A stretch of DNA of 64,000 nucleotides from Chromatiaceae bacterium (GCA_024235215.1 JACKMU010000008.1:248001-312000), one strand, 5' to 3'. Positions 47,002 to 56,463 are shown, counted from the stretch's first letter. Numbers and translations: made by a program. Notes: generated by a model from the letters alone, not told the origin.

Positions 47002-47559
47002 ATGCTAACGAAAAACAATACCGACACCCTGCGGCTGCGCTCACTTCTCTTCTCAATGCTAGTGATCGCTTCATCTTCAAGCGCTGCGGAGTTTGAGGTC
47101 GGAGAGCCTTGGAAGACAATCGAGGGTTGGCAGATCAGGGTCGACCGCTCCCTGGACAACAGTTGCTTTCTCATCCGGCGGTACCCGGACAACTCGCTCC
47201 TCCAGCTTGGATACAACAAACCCAGCCAGAGCATGTACATCATGGTGGGCAGCCCGAGCTGGCAATCTTTGGAGGCTGGTGAAAAACAGCCGATCACACT
47301 GCGTTTCGGTCACGCTGAGCCGAGAGTAATCCAAGCCAACAGGGTTGAACAATACGGAGTACCGGTGTTGGTCGCGGGTCTCGGTCCTTATGAGAAACTC
47401 GGCGATTTCATGAATGAATTTATGCTCAAACATTCGTTAAGAGTCGAATACCCGAATGCAGCAGCGCTACGCCTGAGTCTGAAAAGCTCCTTCAAAGGGG
47501 TAGCGGTGCTTAAGGATTGCCAGAAAAGATTCGACAAGATGGAACCTGAAAAGGACTGA
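47002..47559 (+). CDS. Exported protein of unknown function
   Basis: A 185-residue protein with a signal peptide (LRLRSLLFSMLVIASSSSAA). The mature part has one early Cys (NSCFLIRRY) and one late (LKDCQKRF) that could form a disulfide. I recognise no domain. The ATG at 47002 has CGGAGT upstream; the frame is open further back but without a leader. Confidence 0.65.
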   Translation: MLTKNNTDTLRLRSLLFSMLVIASSSSAAEFEVGEPWKTIEGWQIRVDRSLDNSCFLIRRYPDNSLLQLGYNKPSQSMYIMVGSPSWQSLEAGEKQPITLRFGHAEPRVIQANRVEQYGVPVLVAGLGPYEKLGDFMNEFMLKHSLRVEYPNAAALRLSLKSSFKGVAVLKDCQKRFDKMEPEKD

Positions 47560-48004
47560 AACAGGGAGGAGTAAGAGACGCAGCAGTCTGCCAGGTTGGC
47601 CCTAGTCTCTGCTCCGCCTTGGAGCCTATAGGATTTTGGGGGATCGTAGCGAGGGAGTAGGAGAATGAAGGACATAACCGGTCGGTAGCATGTGGATCCA
47701 CAGGGATACTGTGCCGACTGACCAGCGACCGGTGAACAGTCCGTACACTCCCTCAATCAGACTCATTCCCAAATAGTGCCCGCCCGAATGCGCGGAGGTT
47801 GCCGGTCGGTTGTGGCATGCCGGCTTCAGCCGCTCCAACTCCCTGCGTTCATCCACCTTCGCCACCCCACCGGCGTGTAGCGAAAAACCGGCTAGCTTGC
47901 CAACCGGATCACCAAACGAATCACTACTGGCCGGCAAGGTCCGCGAGGTGGATACCTTGCAGTCTTGCTGTCAGTAATTCCGAATCTGATCTGCGCAGCA
48001 TGCT
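47560..48004. other. Intergenic DNA beside the nhaR remnant
   Basis: No intact gene is supported. A minus-strand frame (about 47626-47937) encodes a hydrophobic stretch (GMSLIEGVYGLFTGRWSVGT) that could be a remnant of a membrane protein downstream of nhaR, but I cannot place it in a family. The region seems to be decaying like its neighbour. Confidence 0.35.
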
Positions 48005-48305
48005 TCACCTCTTCGGCATCAACCATTCCCGTGCCGCATCGGTTACGGCCGAAATGGCCGGATGTAAAACACGACGCTCCACCGAAATCGCATAAAACTC
48101 TTTCTTCACCCCTTGGGTACGGCCCACCTCAACAACTCCGTACTGTTTTTTACCTCTTCAGCAATCGGTGTCGGGGTCATGAACACTCCCCCCCAGCCTG
48201 ACCAAAAACTTTCATCAAAGCACTGTTATCAAACTCACCGATTATGGCCGGTTTCACATTAATCGCCTCAAACCAGGCCAGCCATTGACCGTACACCCGT
48301 GACAT
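48005..48305 (-). pseudogene. nhaR: NhaR-like LysR regulator, C-terminal remnant
   Basis: Reading the minus strand in three successive frames gives YGQWLAWFEAINVKPAIIGE...FDNSALMKVFGQAG, then GVFMTPTPIAEEV, then KKQYGVVEVGRTQGVKKEFY and YAISVERRVLHPAISAV. This is the effector-domain end of the NhaR family (activator of a Na+/H+ antiporter). Two frameshifts fall in homopolymers (seven C at 48188-48194; six T at 48146-48151). The DNA-binding half is absent because the gene is cut off where the transposase element starts at 48307. Confidence 0.8.
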
Positions 48306-48306
48306 A

Positions 48307-49231
48307 GGGGTCAGGTCTTTGTGTTTTGGAACGCTCTTTGTTAATCTCGACAGAAAATTTCGGGAGTGATAGAAGGCAATGGCTCGGCCCTTACGGTTGG
48401 AATTTTCAGGCGCAATTTACCATATAACTTCCCGAGGAAATCGCCGGGAAGATATCTTCGAGAATGATACTGACAGGACAAGATTCCTGACACTGCTTAA
48501 TGATGTGTGCAATACCCATAACTGGGTGTGCCATGCGTATTGCCTGATGGGCAACCATTACCATTTGCTGATTGAAACACCCGACGCTAATCTGTCGAAA
48601 GGAATGCGCCAACTCAATGGCGTCTACACACAAACATTCAACCGCGTACACGGGCGGGTCGGGCACATTTTCCAGGGCCGCTTTAAAGCCATCCTGGTAG
48701 AGAAAGAGAGTTACCTGCTGGAACTATCCCGGTATATTGTGCTGAATCCCGTGCGTGCCGGTATGGTACGTTCTGCGGCAGACTGGGCATGGAGCAGCTA
48801 TCGGGCAACAGTAGGCCGGAGTAATGGACCGGATTGCCTGCATACCGAATGGATACTGGCAGCTTTTGGAAAAAGAAAGTCTCTGGCCAGGGAAAAGTTC
48901 AGAAGATTCGTTTCAGAGGGCAAAGGGCAGCCTTCACCCTGGAAATTATTGCGCAACCAAGTCTATCTGGGTGGTGAGAATTTTGTGCAGAAGATGCAGT
49001 CGATGATTGCCGGGGACAGGGAACTGGGTGAAGTGCCGGCAGCACACAGGCGGCCGATGCCGAAAACACTGGACTATTATTACGCTGCTTCAAATCAGGA
49101 CCGGAATTCAGCAATTGCACTGGCCTACCGAAGTGGCGGCTATACCCTGAGGGAGATCGGAGATCACTTCGGATTACATTATTCGACTGTAAGCGGAATT
49201 ATCAAGAATCATAATTTGAAGACCTGACCCC
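48307..49231 (+). mobile_element. REP-associated-type transposase element with inverted termini
   Basis: The transposase gene is bounded by perfect 13-bp inverted repeats, GGGGTCAGGTCTT at 48307-48319 and AAGACCTGACCCC at 49219-49231; the right repeat contains the stop codon. The left end sits at the broken nhaR-like gene, consistent with insertion into it. The right end is 8 bp from the stop codon of the exported-protein gene at 49239. Confidence 0.75.
48379..49227 (+). CDS. REP-associated tyrosine transposase (Y1_Tnp/HUH)
   Basis: A 282-residue Y1-type transposase. MARPLRLEFSGAIYHITSRG is the family start, GNHYHLLIETP carries the HUH metal-binding motif, and the helix after it (LSKGMRQLNGVYTQTFNR) holds the candidate catalytic Tyr. 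RFKAILVEKESYLLELSRYI and LNPVRAGMV are family blocks. An extra C-terminal helix-turn-helix (LREIGDHFGLHYSTVSGII) may read DNA. It appears intact. Such enzymes move single-stranded DNA or act on REP palindromes. A decayed relative lies at 63.4 kb. Confidence 0.92.
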   Translation: MARPLRLEFSGAIYHITSRGNRREDIFENDTDRTRFLTLLNDVCNTHNWVCHAYCLMGNHYHLLIETPDANLSKGMRQLNGVYTQTFNRVHGRVGHIFQGRFKAILVEKESYLLELSRYIVLNPVRAGMVRSAADWAWSSYRATVGRSNGPDCLHTEWILAAFGKRKSLAREKFRRFVSEGKGQPSPWKLLRNQVYLGGENFVQKMQSMIAGDRELGEVPAAHRRPMPKTLDYYYAASNQDRNSAIALAYRSGGYTLREIGDHFGLHYSTVSGIIKNHNLKT

Positions 49232-49238
49232 ATTTACT

Positions 49239-50099
49239 TTATTCCAAAATATTAAGCATGACAGGTAGGAACGCTGCCGCGCTGGGGGTGGCGGTTGTCA
49301 GAATCGGCGGGGTGAGTCCGAGCGCATCCACCATGGGGAATTCCAGCGTAACGCCTTCTGCAGACGCAGGCAGTCCCAGGCCGAAAGTCGTCGTGATCAT
49401 CGAACTCGAACTACCCGAACCGAAGGTGGTGCCATCGTAGCCACCGGATGTCTGCAGTTGCTGCAAATGTGAAATCGTGAATACATGGTCGGTGTCGACA
49501 GCGACGGACAACGATCCCGTTCGCAGCGTGTCGTAGGTCTGCAAGGCAGCTCCGCCGAGCGCGAGCAGCTTGGTTCCTGCACCGTCCAGCAGGACGATGT
49601 CCACATCGACACTGTAGGTTCCTCCGGTGCTTGCACCCGGGCCGTTAGCCAACCCTTCTCCTTTGCCTGCGATACGCACCGCGTAGTTGACTTCCTCCGT
49701 CCCTGTACCAGTGTACGCCGGCGTGGTGGCCAGTCGGAACAGGATTCCGAGTGAGCTGGCGGCAGTGGCGCGCCCCGTGCCCACGAAAGGTGGATTGGCG
49801 GAGGTGATGGATTCAGCGTGTGTAGACAGCCCGTTTGCACCACCGCTGGTTTCCGCAACGCCAATGCCGTTATCGCTGACAAGATCGACCGTGGGTGCAA
49901 TTCCCGGTCCACACGTTTCGGCAGACGTGAAACTATCCGCCTCACCGGATTTTAGCGATGCGCCGAGCGTTATCGGTCCCCAGGCGAAACCGGTTGCTTG
50001 TGGACCGGCGAGGCAGGCCGAAGCTGCAGAAACGTCATCTGAAAAATAGCCGATTAGTAATACACTCGACATGATCATGATCAGCGATGTACGCATCAT
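49239..50099 (-). CDS. Exported protein of unknown function, 286 aa
   Basis: A signal peptide (LIMIMSSVLLIGYFSDDVSA) is followed by about 260 residues rich in Gly, Ser, Thr and Ala with few charges, the composition of an extracellular beta protein. I recognise no domain. Two cysteines near the start of the mature part could pair. The chain ends AFLPVMLNILE, a hydrophobic tail with a final acidic residue resembling the ends of the two neighbouring exported proteins. The stop lies 8 bp from the transposase element, so loss of a longer original C-terminus is possible. Confidence 0.65.
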   Translation of the reverse strand: MMRTSLIMIMSSVLLIGYFSDDVSAASACLAGPQATGFAWGPITLGASLKSGEADSFTSAETCGPGIAPTVDLVSDNGIGVAETSGGANGLSTHAESITSANPPFVGTGRATAASSLGILFRLATTPAYTGTGTEEVNYAVRIAGKGEGLANGPGASTGGTYSVDVDIVLLDGAGTKLLALGGAALQTYDTLRTGSLSVAVDTDHVFTISHLQQLQTSGGYDGTTFGSGSSSSMITTTFGLGLPASAEGVTLEFPMVDALGLTPPILTTATPSAAAFLPVMLNILE

Positions 50100-50201
50100 T
50101 TTTCCTCCTGTCCCGTTAGCCGTCGGTCGGCATGATGTGAAACCTTGTCGATATCTCCGGTAGAGAAGGGCTCTGACCCTTTGGTCTGCTACGACAGGCT
50201 C

Positions 50202-53200
50202 CTAGTCCAATAGCATTTTGAGCACCGGCACCAGGGTCGTGGGGTTGAATTCCGACAGTGGTATCGGGTCTTTGCCGTCAAGCAGTCCGTCACCGTCGGT
50301 ATCCGGGTTGCTGATGTCGCTACCGATGGCATATTCCCGTGCATTCGTCAATCCGTCTTTGTCCTTGTCCTGCGCAGCGTCGGCGGCGTTGTTCGGGTTC
50401 AAACCATGTGCGAGCTCGACGAGGTCAGGGATGCGGTCGCGGTCGGTGTCAACCTGCGCCGGATCGGCCAGGATCTTAATGGCGGCCACCTGGGTATAGG
50501 CGTCCTGCAATGCCCGTGAGTCGGTGGTTGCCGTTACGGTGAAAAAGGCATCCACGTCGTTGAACGCCGCCGCCTTGCGCGCGGTCTTTACGATTGCGCT
50601 GACGCTTGTACCCGGCGCCAGGTTGCCGATGTCGCAAACCAGACGTCCGCCGGGCGCTGTGCAGCCGTTCGGTTGTGCGACGAACCCGACCACCTGCAAG
50701 GCATCGGAAGGGTCCTGCGCGAACCGTACGCGACCGGCGTCCAGGCCGGCAACGCCCGCGGGCAGCATGTTGGTGACGGTGACGCTAACCTCGGTGTTGC
50801 CCGCCTTGATCTGTGCGGCCGCTGCAGCCACCTGCAATTCGAGATTGACCAGGTGTTCGACCATCAACGTCTGCTCCATACAGCTAAAACCCTGGTCGCC
50901 CTGGTCAAGCATGCAAAACCTCGCCGTGCGCTCGCCGGTCGACACATAGGTGTGTTGTCCCAGCGCGATGCCGTCGCCGTTGCGCGCCGGAGCCTCGATC
51001 AGTTTTATACCAACCAGTTCAGCGGGCTGCGGACCTTCCGGCCCGTCGGGATCGACGAAATTGCCATTGGATGCGGATGACCCATCGCCCCAGTCGACAT
51101 AGACAAAGTGGCCGCCGATGGTGCCGTCGTCCCAGTATTGCCCGGTGAACAGCGCGGGAAATCCCAGGCCGATGCGCTCGGGCATGCCGACGCGGTCGAC
51201 GCGCGGGTCATCGTCAACCGGTCGCACGACAATCGCTACACGGGCGGTGTTCGAGTCTTCGCGGCCGTCGTTGACCTTGAAGGTGAAGCTGTCCTCTCCA
51301 TAAAAATCGACCTGGGGGAGGTACGTCCAACTGTCTGCACTACCGGTGAGGGTACCGTGACCGGGGCCAGCAACGATCGTATAGGTCAGGGTATCCAGCC
51401 CGTTGAAATCCTCACCGAGGATACCGTCCGGGTCGTCAGCCTCGAGTTTGAAAGTGAGCGATTGGTCTTCGTCGGTTGACAAGCGCTGGTCAAAAGCTTC
51501 GGGGGGTCGGAAATTCCGCTCGACCTGCACGCTCACGCGTCCGGAATTGCTGTCGGCGAGGCCGTCACTGGCGCGAAACAGAAAAGTGTCGCTGCCAGAG
51601 TGGAAGTCGAAATCGGAGACGTAGGTGACGGTGACCTGGTCCTCGCGGATCTCTTTGAATGGCGAAGTCTCGAAGACATGAATAAAGGATTCGTCGGCAT
51701 CGACCACATAGAAATTAGTCGAGTTGACCGAGACGTTCTTCGGATAGCCCATATTGCCGAGCACGAAACTGGGATGATCCCCCTGGTTGATGCCGCTGCC
51801 CGTGGAGCGCGCTTCACCGCCGAAGGTGCCGTCGGGGCCGAACCGCTGCACCCTGGCGTTGCCGGTATCGGCGACATACAGCACGTCGTTCGGCCCCATG
51901 GCGATAAACGACGGTCCAGAAAACTGGCCGGGGCCGTCGCCGTGCCATGCAGTGGATGAGCGCGTACAGGTCTCGTCGGTGCAGCTGTAGCCCCGGGTTG
52001 TCTGTGTCTGTTCATTACAGGCTTTGTTGGTACTCGACTCACAGCGCCCCATCCAGCCGACGAGTGCGCCCATCACGAAGTTGCCGTCACTGTCGAAGTG
52101 ACTGGGTTCGAATTTCACGATCCGGCTGGAACAGGAATCGGTAACGTACAAGGCGCCGCGTGAATCGACCTCCATCGCGTAGCCGGTGTATCCGGTGCCG
52201 CCACAACCCGCCAATGTCTGCTTGCCGTCATCGAGAACACCGAGAAATCGCGAACGCATTTCGCCGTGATAATTGGGCTCGGGATCAGCGATATCGGGGC
52301 GGATATCGTACACATAGATACGCAGCCCGTCGGTGACATAGATGATGCCATGCTGACTGTCGACCCGCCCATACCTCAAGCCTTCGCCGAAGATGGCTGG
52401 CGCCGGCGGCAGGTAATCATTGTACGTGAAACGCCAGTAATCGCGTTGACTGAAGCTCGTGGTATTGGGGCCCGTGGCGAAATTGGGATCGATCTGACTC
52501 ACCCCCAGCGACCGGCTGCTACCGCCTGCACTGATCATCGCTACCGTGTATAGAAAACCATCACGATCGGCCACCAGCGTATCGTTCACCGTATTGTTAA
52601 CCGCGTTGTAATTGATCTGATCGAGGAAGTTGCCGTCACGATCCCATTTGGAGATGCGCTGACCACCACCCGACGCGCCGCTGGGATTGCAGCTCACATA
52701 CTGGTCGATGAGATAGTACTCGCCCGAGTCGCTCACCGAAACAAAGCGGGGGTTGAAGGGCCAGTCGCGCCGGATTTCCTGATTCTGTTGGCAGACATTC
52801 TTGAACAGCCATTCACTATAGTTGTTGGTTGCGAAGGCCTCCCCGTAGGGACCGGCCGGTGTGGTGCGATAGTCATCGATGAAAAATGGATACAAAGGTG
52901 CGACGAACTCGCCGTGATTGGGCGGGTCGACGATCTTGAACGACAGCGGATCGACCCGCCCGCCGATCACATCGGTGTCGGTGCCGCGCAGCACCAGGTC
53001 GATCGGCTGCGAGGTGAGGGTCTGGGCGGAGAGGTTGGTGACCGTCGGTGCGGTGTTGGTGCCGGCACGCTTCACAGTGATCAGTTGCGTTTTACTTGTC
53101 GTGTTCGGCGTCGGCGAGCTGTGATCACTGGCGGACCAGACCACCGGAGTGCGCGAATTGACCGGATAGGAAGCCGGTGCGTTCACCTGGATTGACGGCA

Positions 53201-54509
53201 TTGGATCGGCCAGGTCGACGACCCTGGGCACGCCCAGATCAACCTCAGCAGCATTCAGGCTGTTCACTCCGGCCGGGACTTCGATGACCTTGCCCGGGGG
53301 CGCCACCATGATCGGCGCCTGGGTATCGCGTACGCGTATGGTTTGGGTCTTCGTTACAGTGTTCACATCACCATTGACGTTTATCGGACCCAGGTCACTG
53401 ACTTTCCAGGTCACCACCGTGTCGCCCAGAGGGAAAAGTGCGGGCGCGTCGTTGGAGAGCGTCACCGGGCGGTTGCAGGCGTCGTTGGCAGTGACATCCG
53501 CATTCAGCTGATCCTGAACGCGTTCGCGTGCGACGCCGCCGAAGTCGCCGGCCTCGAACACCTGCGTCGGCGTACCGATCTGCAGGGTCGGCGGCCATAC
53601 GTCATAGACGGTAAAGTTCTGTGTACGGGTGTGCGTGGCGCCGACCTGTTCGAAATCGGTGAGCCTGTCGGCAATGATTGGTATGCCTTTTTTTATCGCG
53701 AGGGGGATGCATTTTTCGCTGCACTGCTGCACGCCAAGCCTGAGTTTGTCGATCAGCCACATACCGGCGCGCTTGAACACGCTGTACTCTTTGGTGGCCT
53801 TGTTGACATCACCTGCCGTTGCCGCCGGCAGCGTCTTGGCACTTTTCAGTTTGCTGTAGCCCGAATAGGCCAGCATGGCGCTTGGCAGTGCCAGATCGAA
53901 CGCCGGATCGAACAGGGTATCGGCGCGCCAGGTGAGTTGATGCGAGCCGGCTGGCATCCTGATCTGTTGCGAGGTATCCGAGATCGGGAGGTTGGGGCCC
54001 TCTACGGTCAGCAATACTTCGGAGTTGGCGTGCCAGATACTGGGCGTTCCCAACACACCCCAGTTGTTCGGGATACCCGTCAGGGCATTGCCGCCGCTGA
54101 GCTTTATCAGGCCGAACAGATCTTGGAACATAACCGCGGACTGCGGCAGCGTGAAATCGTAGGTGCAACTGTTGGCGGAGTTCGGTTTAAGGGCGATATC
54201 GCTCGGCACCGACAGTGGCGCCTGGACGAACTTAAGGGCCAGGTTGGTACCCAGTACGACAGTTTCGGCTGCAAATGCGGAGCCGGGATCGCCAATCAGG
54301 GATAGCGTCGATGCGGCATTGTGCGCGGCAATCAGCGCCTCGATACCAGCGAACAGTGCTGTATCGTCCTGTTCGGCCGCCGCCGGACCGACACCTAAAG
54401 CGCCCAGGGTAAGTACCGCTGAGCAAAGCGCAATGAACCGTTTTGCGGCAGGACACCGCTGCGTCGCACAGCGTAAAACAGTACGAACGAGTAAACCCAA
54501 AACCGCCAT
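50202..54509 (-). CDS. Giant exported multi-domain protein with HYR, cadherin-like, NHL and type-3 repeats
   Basis: A 1435-residue protein with a long signal peptide (cleavage likely after GVGPAAA near 45). In order: an unassigned region (50-305), two HYR-like domains (310-395, 398-480), the first half of a cadherin-like domain (488-535), an NHL-type beta-propeller (about 585-950, with LYVADTGNARVQRF and LYVTDSCSSRIVKF blades), the second half of the cadherin-like domain (958-997), an intact cadherin-like domain (1002-1097), a PKD-like region, a DUF11-like region (1220-1345) and calcium-binding type-3 repeats (DTDRDRIPD, DKDKDGLTN, DTDGDGLLD; 1354-1412). It ends LVPVLKMLLD. Probably extracellular and calcium-stabilised; an adhesive or binding role is inferred only from the domains. 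Confidence 0.85.
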   Translation of the reverse strand: MAVLGLLVRTVLRCATQRCPAAKRFIALCSAVLTLGALGVGPAAAEQDDTALFAGIEALIAAHNAASTLSLIGDPGSAFAAETVVLGTNLALKFVQAPLSVPSDIALKPNSANSCTYDFTLPQSAVMFQDLFGLIKLSGGNALTGIPNNWGVLGTPSIWHANSEVLLTVEGPNLPISDTSQQIRMPAGSHQLTWRADTLFDPAFDLALPSAMLAYSGYSKLKSAKTLPAATAGDVNKATKEYSVFKRAGMWLIDKLRLGVQQCSEKCIPLAIKKGIPIIADRLTDFEQVGATHTRTQNFTVYDVWPPTLQIGTPTQVFEAGDFGGVARERVQDQLNADVTANDACNRPVTLSNDAPALFPLGDTVVTWKVSDLGPINVNGDVNTVTKTQTIRVRDTQAPIMVAPPGKVIEVPAGVNSLNAAEVDLGVPRVVDLADPMPSIQVNAPASYPVNSRTPVVWSASDHSSPTPNTTSKTQLITVKRAGTNTAPTVTNLSAQTLTSQPIDLVLRGTDTDVIGGRVDPLSFKIVDPPNHGEFVAPLYPFFIDDYRTTPAGPYGEAFATNNYSEWLFKNVCQQNQEIRRDWPFNPRFVSVSDSGEYYLIDQYVSCNPSGASGGGQRISKWDRDGNFLDQINYNAVNNTVNDTLVADRDGFLYTVAMISAGGSSRSLGVSQIDPNFATGPNTTSFSQRDYWRFTYNDYLPPAPAIFGEGLRYGRVDSQHGIIYVTDGLRIYVYDIRPDIADPEPNYHGEMRSRFLGVLDDGKQTLAGCGGTGYTGYAMEVDSRGALYVTDSCSSRIVKFEPSHFDSDGNFVMGALVGWMGRCESSTNKACNEQTQTTRGYSCTDETCTRSSTAWHGDGPGQFSGPSFIAMGPNDVLYVADTGNARVQRFGPDGTFGGEARSTGSGINQGDHPSFVLGNMGYPKNVSVNSTNFYVVDADESFIHVFETSPFKEIREDQVTVTYVSDFDFHSGSDTFLFRASDGLADSNSGRVSVQVERNFRPPEAFDQRLSTDEDQSLTFKLEADDPDGILGEDFNGLDTLTYTIVAGPGHGTLTGSADSWTYLPQVDFYGEDSFTFKVNDGREDSNTARVAIVVRPVDDDPRVDRVGMPERIGLGFPALFTGQYWDDGTIGGHFVYVDWGDGSSASNGNFVDPDGPEGPQPAELVGIKLIEAPARNGDGIALGQHTYVSTGERTARFCMLDQGDQGFSCMEQTLMVEHLVNLELQVAAAAAQIKAGNTEVSVTVTNMLPAGVAGLDAGRVRFAQDPSDALQVVGFVAQPNGCTAPGGRLVCDIGNLAPGTSVSAIVKTARKAAAFNDVDAFFTVTATTDSRALQDAYTQVAAIKILADPAQVDTDRDRIPDLVELAHGLNPNNAADAAQDKDKDGLTNAREYAIGSDISNPDTDGDGLLDGKDPIPLSEFNPTTLVPVLKMLLD

Positions 54510-54552
54510 TTTCTTGCCTTTATTATTATCGAATTCGACCGTTTACAAAAAA

Positions 54553-54688
54553 GGGGACGCATTTATTTTTTGCCGTAAAAAATAGATCCGTCCTCATTTT
54601 TCTATTAGCGCTGCCTTCAAACCGGTTGATTTACACCGTTTGACGGCGTTAACAATATTCAAGAATCAAAAAATAAAGACCTGACCCC
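54553..54688. repeat. Remnant of a transposase-type element
   Basis: A long palindrome (54555-54593, GGACGCATTTATTTTTT against a near-perfect partner) lies at one end, and AAGACCTGACCCC (54676-54688) at the other. The latter is identical to the right terminus of the element at 48307-49231. No transposase sequence remains between them. It sits between the 1435-aa and HAF-repeat genes. Confidence 0.55.
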
Positions 54689-54714
54689 TTGCCTCCTCAA
54701 TGGGAGACCATGAT

Positions 54715-56064
54715 TCAATCATGGTTGTCCAACAACAGCATCAACCAGGACGCATTGACGACCGACGCGTTGGTGCCCTCCCCGGTCGATGAACACCTGG
54801 CGTTGGGTAGGGTGTCGTCCACGTAGCAGAACAGCAGGGCGACGCTCTGCCCCGGTTGCTGCCCGGGGACGGTGGCAATGACACCGATAAGGCTGCCATC
54901 CGGTGATACCGCGGTGGCACCCAGTATATCGATCCCGTTCATGTCCAGCCCGGCATCGGCCAGAAGATCGCGCAGGTTGACCATGCCCGATGCCTGGGTC
55001 CAGCGGAAAGCCACATTGCCACTGGTAGCCGGTTCGGCAACCGCGCCCAGCGAGGCGCGCAATACGTCGAACTGCGATGCGATGCCGACAATCACGCTGC
55101 CTTGGTCGTTGATTCCGGTAGCCACCGAATAGTCGTAGCCGGGAAGGGTACCGAGGTCTTGCGCTGCGAAGTTGTCGCTCTTGAGCCAGCGCACGGCGTG
55201 CGTGCGTCGCACTGTACTGTTGCCGACCGGCAGGTTCAGGGTCGAATCGCCGATGATCGAGGCGCCATCCGGGGTCAGCCCGACAGCGATGGTTCGCGCT
55301 GCAGGCTCGATTCCTGTCAGTACGGTAAAGCCGTTCATCGCGTTCCAAAGAAATCCGCGCCGGCCCTGCGGCGTGTCACGTTGGCCGATCACCGTCGATC
55401 CGTCGGCACTGATTCCCAAGCCAACCGAATAGGTGCTGCTCTGCGGGTCGAGATCGACCATACCGCCGGTTGGAGTCCATATAAAGGCCTTGTAGGTTGC
55501 CAACTGATTGATGGTCGACGCACCTGTGATCACTGCGCCGCTCAGCGTGCAGTCAGCGGCGAAGGAGAACTCGTCCGCTGATCCCAGCGTGCCGAGATCA
55601 TTGTAGCCGTCAGCGACCGAATAGCGAAAGGCGTGGTAGGGTGTGGACGAACCGGCATCCTGATAGCCGACGATCGTCACCGCATTGTTGCTGGCACTGG
55701 CCCCGACGATGCCCAGCGGCGCACCGGATGCGTTGGTCGTTCCCGGTGGTGTAATGACGTGCGCCTGGGCAGTGCTGGCATCGCGCCGGCCTTGAGTCAG
55801 GATGCGGTAAAGAATCTTCTTGTAAAAGGTCCTTTCTTTGTCGTTGAAGGTCTCTTCGTGGTAAACGAAAGACCAGGCGGCCCCCATGCCGTAGACGAAG
55901 CCTTCCAGAATGTCGAGGTCGTTGCGTGCTGCAACCGTTGCCGCTTGCGGTGTGCCAGTCACCAGGCAAAGGCCGACCAGACCGGCGGTGATGGCGGAAC
56001 AAGACAAGCAGGCTCCAGCTGATCGGACCACAAGCGTTTCCTCGACGACATGCCCTGCACACAC
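54715..56064 (-). CDS. Exported HAF-repeat protein
   Basis: A 449-residue protein with an atypical leader (SAGACLSCSAITAGLVGLCL, cleavage near TGTPQAA). From about 140 onward it has repeats of the extracellular HAF type: HAFRYSVADGYNDLGTLG, AFIWTPTGGMVDL, GFLWNAMNGFTVL, HAVRW...DLGTLPGYD and AFRWTQASGMVNLRDLL, alternating with GISADGSTVIG-like units. These build a beta-propeller-like extracellular domain of unknown ligand. The end, ASWLMLLLDNHD, again has a hydrophobic stretch near the terminus. Start alternatives exist because the leader is unusual. Confidence 0.8.
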   Translation of the reverse strand: MCAGHVVEETLVVRSAGACLSCSAITAGLVGLCLVTGTPQAATVAARNDLDILEGFVYGMGAAWSFVYHEETFNDKERTFYKKILYRILTQGRRDASTAQAHVITPPGTTNASGAPLGIVGASASNNAVTIVGYQDAGSSTPYHAFRYSVADGYNDLGTLGSADEFSFAADCTLSGAVITGASTINQLATYKAFIWTPTGGMVDLDPQSSTYSVGLGISADGSTVIGQRDTPQGRRGFLWNAMNGFTVLTGIEPAARTIAVGLTPDGASIIGDSTLNLPVGNSTVRRTHAVRWLKSDNFAAQDLGTLPGYDYSVATGINDQGSVIVGIASQFDVLRASLGAVAEPATSGNVAFRWTQASGMVNLRDLLADAGLDMNGIDILGATAVSPDGSLIGVIATVPGQQPGQSVALLFCYVDDTLPNARCSSTGEGTNASVVNASWLMLLLDNHD

Positions 56065-56162
56065 GGGACAGACGCAGCCCGGGCGTTGCGGGAAGATATA
56101 CCTACTCAGCCGTCAGTATAAACAAAAAAGTGGAGACCGCGTCTACTCGGAATGAAGAAAGT

Positions 56163-56463
56163 GGGGTCAGCTCTTGTATTGCAACTTGACGAGATCAGAC
56201 TGGATTTTTTGTTGCCATATCCTTACGAATCGGATTTGCCAATGTGCTGTAACTTTTGACTGATCGAGTAGAACGCAGAGAGACAGTTCACGAAAATGAT
56301 TGATACAGGGGAAGTTTTCCGGGGATCCTGCCGGGGAACTGATAGTGTGACAGACCAGGCGACCGATGAATGCAGTTAGCGGAAAATGGCGGTGCAGTTC
56401 AAGACGCACCTGGCGACGGCGGGTCGGACCGTGCAGCAGCCGATGCAAGCGAGAACTGACCCC
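56163..56463. repeat. Non-coding repeat unit A with GGGGTCAG/CTGACCCC ends
   Basis: A 301-bp unit starting GGGGTCAG and ending CTGACCCC, related to unit B at 58043-58299. They share GATCAGACTGGATTTTT near the left end, CTGATCGAGTAGA and CACGAAAATGATTGA in the middle, GAAGTTTTCCGGGGATC, and a 61-bp block without differences (56389-56449 here). The ends match those of the transposase element at 48307, so it may be a non-autonomous relative. Confidence 0.7.

Noticed and set aside
53343..54305. A 320-codon frame antisense to the 1435-aa protein
   Set aside because: The minus-strand protein has clear signal peptide and HYR/cadherin/NHL domains; the plus-strand frame has none.
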